Below are positions 5,236 to 5,964 of a DNA stretch of 5,964 nt, piece by piece. The DNA lies in NCBI GenBank assembly GCA_016867195.1, contig VGKE01000023.1:1-5964 (forward strand), in the 5' to 3' direction. Position 1 is the stretch's first letter; each line of letters starts with the position of its first letter. Both the position numbers and the translations under genes were made by a program. Origin of the DNA: Candidatus Nealsoniibacteriota bacterium. GTDB taxonomy: Bacteria; Patescibacteriota; Minisyncoccia; Minisyncoccales; GWA2-38-27. The notes below the pieces were generated by a model. That model saw only the letters and a program-made list of their open reading frames with translations. It was not told the DNA's origin and made no database searches.

Positions 5236-5964
5236 ATGATAAAAATTGCCATTAATGGTTTTGGCCGGATAGGCCGAACGGTTTTTAAAAGAATTTTAGA
5301 CAATCATTCCGAGTTGGAGGTAGTTGCGATTAACGACCTAACTGATAATAGAACCTTGGAGCATCTTTTGAAATACGATTCTATTTATGGCCGGTACGAA
5401 AAAAAAATCACAGCTGAAATGTTAACCGAGAAAGAGCCAGAAAATCTTCCTTGGAAAAAATTAAGAGTGAATATTGTATTGGAATGCACTGGTATTTTTA
5501 CAAATAAAGAAGGGGCTTCAAAGCACTTAAAAGCCGGGGCTAAAAAAGTCATTATTTCTGCTCCTGCCCGCAATGCTTCGCATAGCGATGCAGGCGGGCC
5601 TGGAAAAACAAGCGATATTCCAACATTTCTTTTGGGCATAAATGCTCAAAAATTTGATTCTAAAAAAACCGATATTATGAATATGGGTTCTTGCACCACA
5701 AATTGTTTAGCTCCTGTGGCTAAAATACTAAATGATAACTTCGGCATTAAAAAGGGTTTTATGACCACTGTTCATAGTTACACTAATGACCAGAATATAT
5801 TGGACTTGCCCCACAAGGACTTGAGAAGGGCTAGAGCCGCCGGGTTAAACCTTATACCCACCAGCACTGGGGCTGCTAAAGCAATAGGAAAGGCCATTCC
5901 AGAATTGGAAGGGAAATTAGATGGTATAGCAATTAGGGTGCCGACTGCTACCGTCTCTATCTTG
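5236..5964 (+). CDS. gap: Glyceraldehyde-3-phosphate dehydrogenase, 3' end cut by window
   Basis: Oxidises glyceraldehyde 3-phosphate to 1,3-bisphosphoglycerate, making NADH; cytosolic glycolysis. The first 243 residues are present and the frame is open to the window edge. Seen: INGFGRIGR at 6-14, NAD-binding NDLTD with Asp34 (favours NAD over NADP), ECTGIFT at 83-89, catalytic SCTTNC with Cys153, [10 protein letters not shown] with His180, the phosphate-site [10 protein letters not shown] at 209-218, and RVPT at 234-237. ATG 5236 gives the standard [10 protein letters not shown] start; an in-frame ATG at 5212 lies in the inverted repeat and is less likely. No Shine-Dalgarno. Oddities: about 12 residues usually lying between YGRY and EKEP are missing (51-68); [12 protein letters not shown] (111-122) is an extra segment encoded by a palindrome; and the usual SNAS before the catalytic Cys reads NMGS. 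All catalytic residues remain, so it is probably active. Confidence 0.95.
   Translation, partial: MIKIAINGFGRIGRTVFKRILDNHSELEVVAINDLTDNRTLEHLLKYDSIYGRYEKKITAEMLTEKEPENLPWKKLRVNIVLECTGIFTNKEGASKHLKAGAKKVIISAPARNASHSDAGGPGKTSDIPTFLLGINAQKFDSKKTDIMNMGSCTTNCLAPVAKILNDNFGIKKGFMTTVHSYTNDQNILDLPHKDLRRARAAGLNLIPTSTGAAKAIGKAIPELEGKLDGIAIRVPTATVSIL
5566..5601 (+). repeat. GC-rich palindromic insert inside GAPDH
   Basis: GCCCGC (5566-5571) pairs with GCGGGC (5594-5599); inside, GC (5575-5576) pairs with GC (5590-5591) and TCGC (5578-5581) with GCGA (5585-5588) around an ATA loop, with small mismatches. Thirty-six bases, twelve codons, encode [16 protein letters not shown] codon precedes it (5563-5565) and another ends it (5599-5601). 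Removing it restores a normal GAPDH strand ([14 protein letters not shown]). It shares the CCCGC...GCGGGC ends with the enolase insert. Confidence 0.75.

Noticed and set aside
5566..5601. A compensated frameshift explaining the odd GAPDH segment
   Set aside because: The flanking sequence is in the correct frame, the extra stretch is an exact multiple of three and palindromic, so an insertion explains it better.
2423..5639. Minus-strand open frames lying across enolase, mutase, glutaredoxin and GAPDH (and two across the phosphatase-like gene)
   Set aside because: They are antisense to clearly recognisable proteins, lack start signals, and their translations show no family motifs.
1..5964. tRNA, rRNA or riboswitch
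   Set aside because: No cloverleaf, rRNA-like or known aptamer pattern was seen; gaps between genes are all under 125 bases.

Overview
The window reads like a piece of a small, AT-rich bacterial genome, most probably a Patescibacteria/CPR (Parcubacteria-like) lineage. The evidence is a compact enolase, a reduced cofactor-dependent phosphoglycerate mutase with altered active-site motifs, near-absence of Shine-Dalgarno sequences in the main block, very short intergenic gaps, and small GC-rich palindromes lying in frame inside housekeeping genes. The lineage call is an inference from style; there is no rRNA or other strict marker here.

Layout. All genes are on the + strand. (1) Positions 1-1333 hold the C-terminal tail of an unidentified gene (3-89), then a 387-codon gene (121-1284) preceded by a strong Shine-Dalgarno. 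Its N-terminal half carries the metal-site motifs of the inositol monophosphatase/fructose bisphosphatase fold; its C-terminal half is unrecognised. It ends at a rho-independent terminator (1299-1333). (2) A new transcription unit starts at an extended -10 box (1342-1350) so close to the ATG that the mRNA is probably leaderless. It begins with a thioredoxin reductase-like flavoprotein (1357-2280). (3) From 2337 to the window end lies a tightly packed row: enolase, phosphoglycerate mutase, a membrane-anchored CPYC thioredoxin-fold protein, an 79-residue glutaredoxin, and a GAPDH cut by the window edge.

How the genes fit together. GAPDH, phosphoglycerate mutase and enolase are three steps of lower glycolysis; phosphoglycerate kinase is not in view. 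The three thiol-redox proteins are interleaved with them. The reductase resembles the flavoprotein part of AhpF and lacks the usual NADPH motif, so an NADH-driven reductase passing electrons to the small glutaredoxin is plausible, with GAPDH supplying the NADH. The extracytoplasmic thioredoxin-fold protein could use or export thiol-redox equivalents.

The most unusual signals are two GC-rich hairpin-forming inserts that add residues in frame to enolase (2778-2798) and GAPDH (5566-5601), and a separate AT-rich inverted repeat (5148-5227) built from ACGAAT/ATTCGT units that supplies the stop codon of the glutaredoxin gene and fills the gap before GAPDH. They suggest two families of small repeats spreading through the genome, one tolerated within coding sequence.
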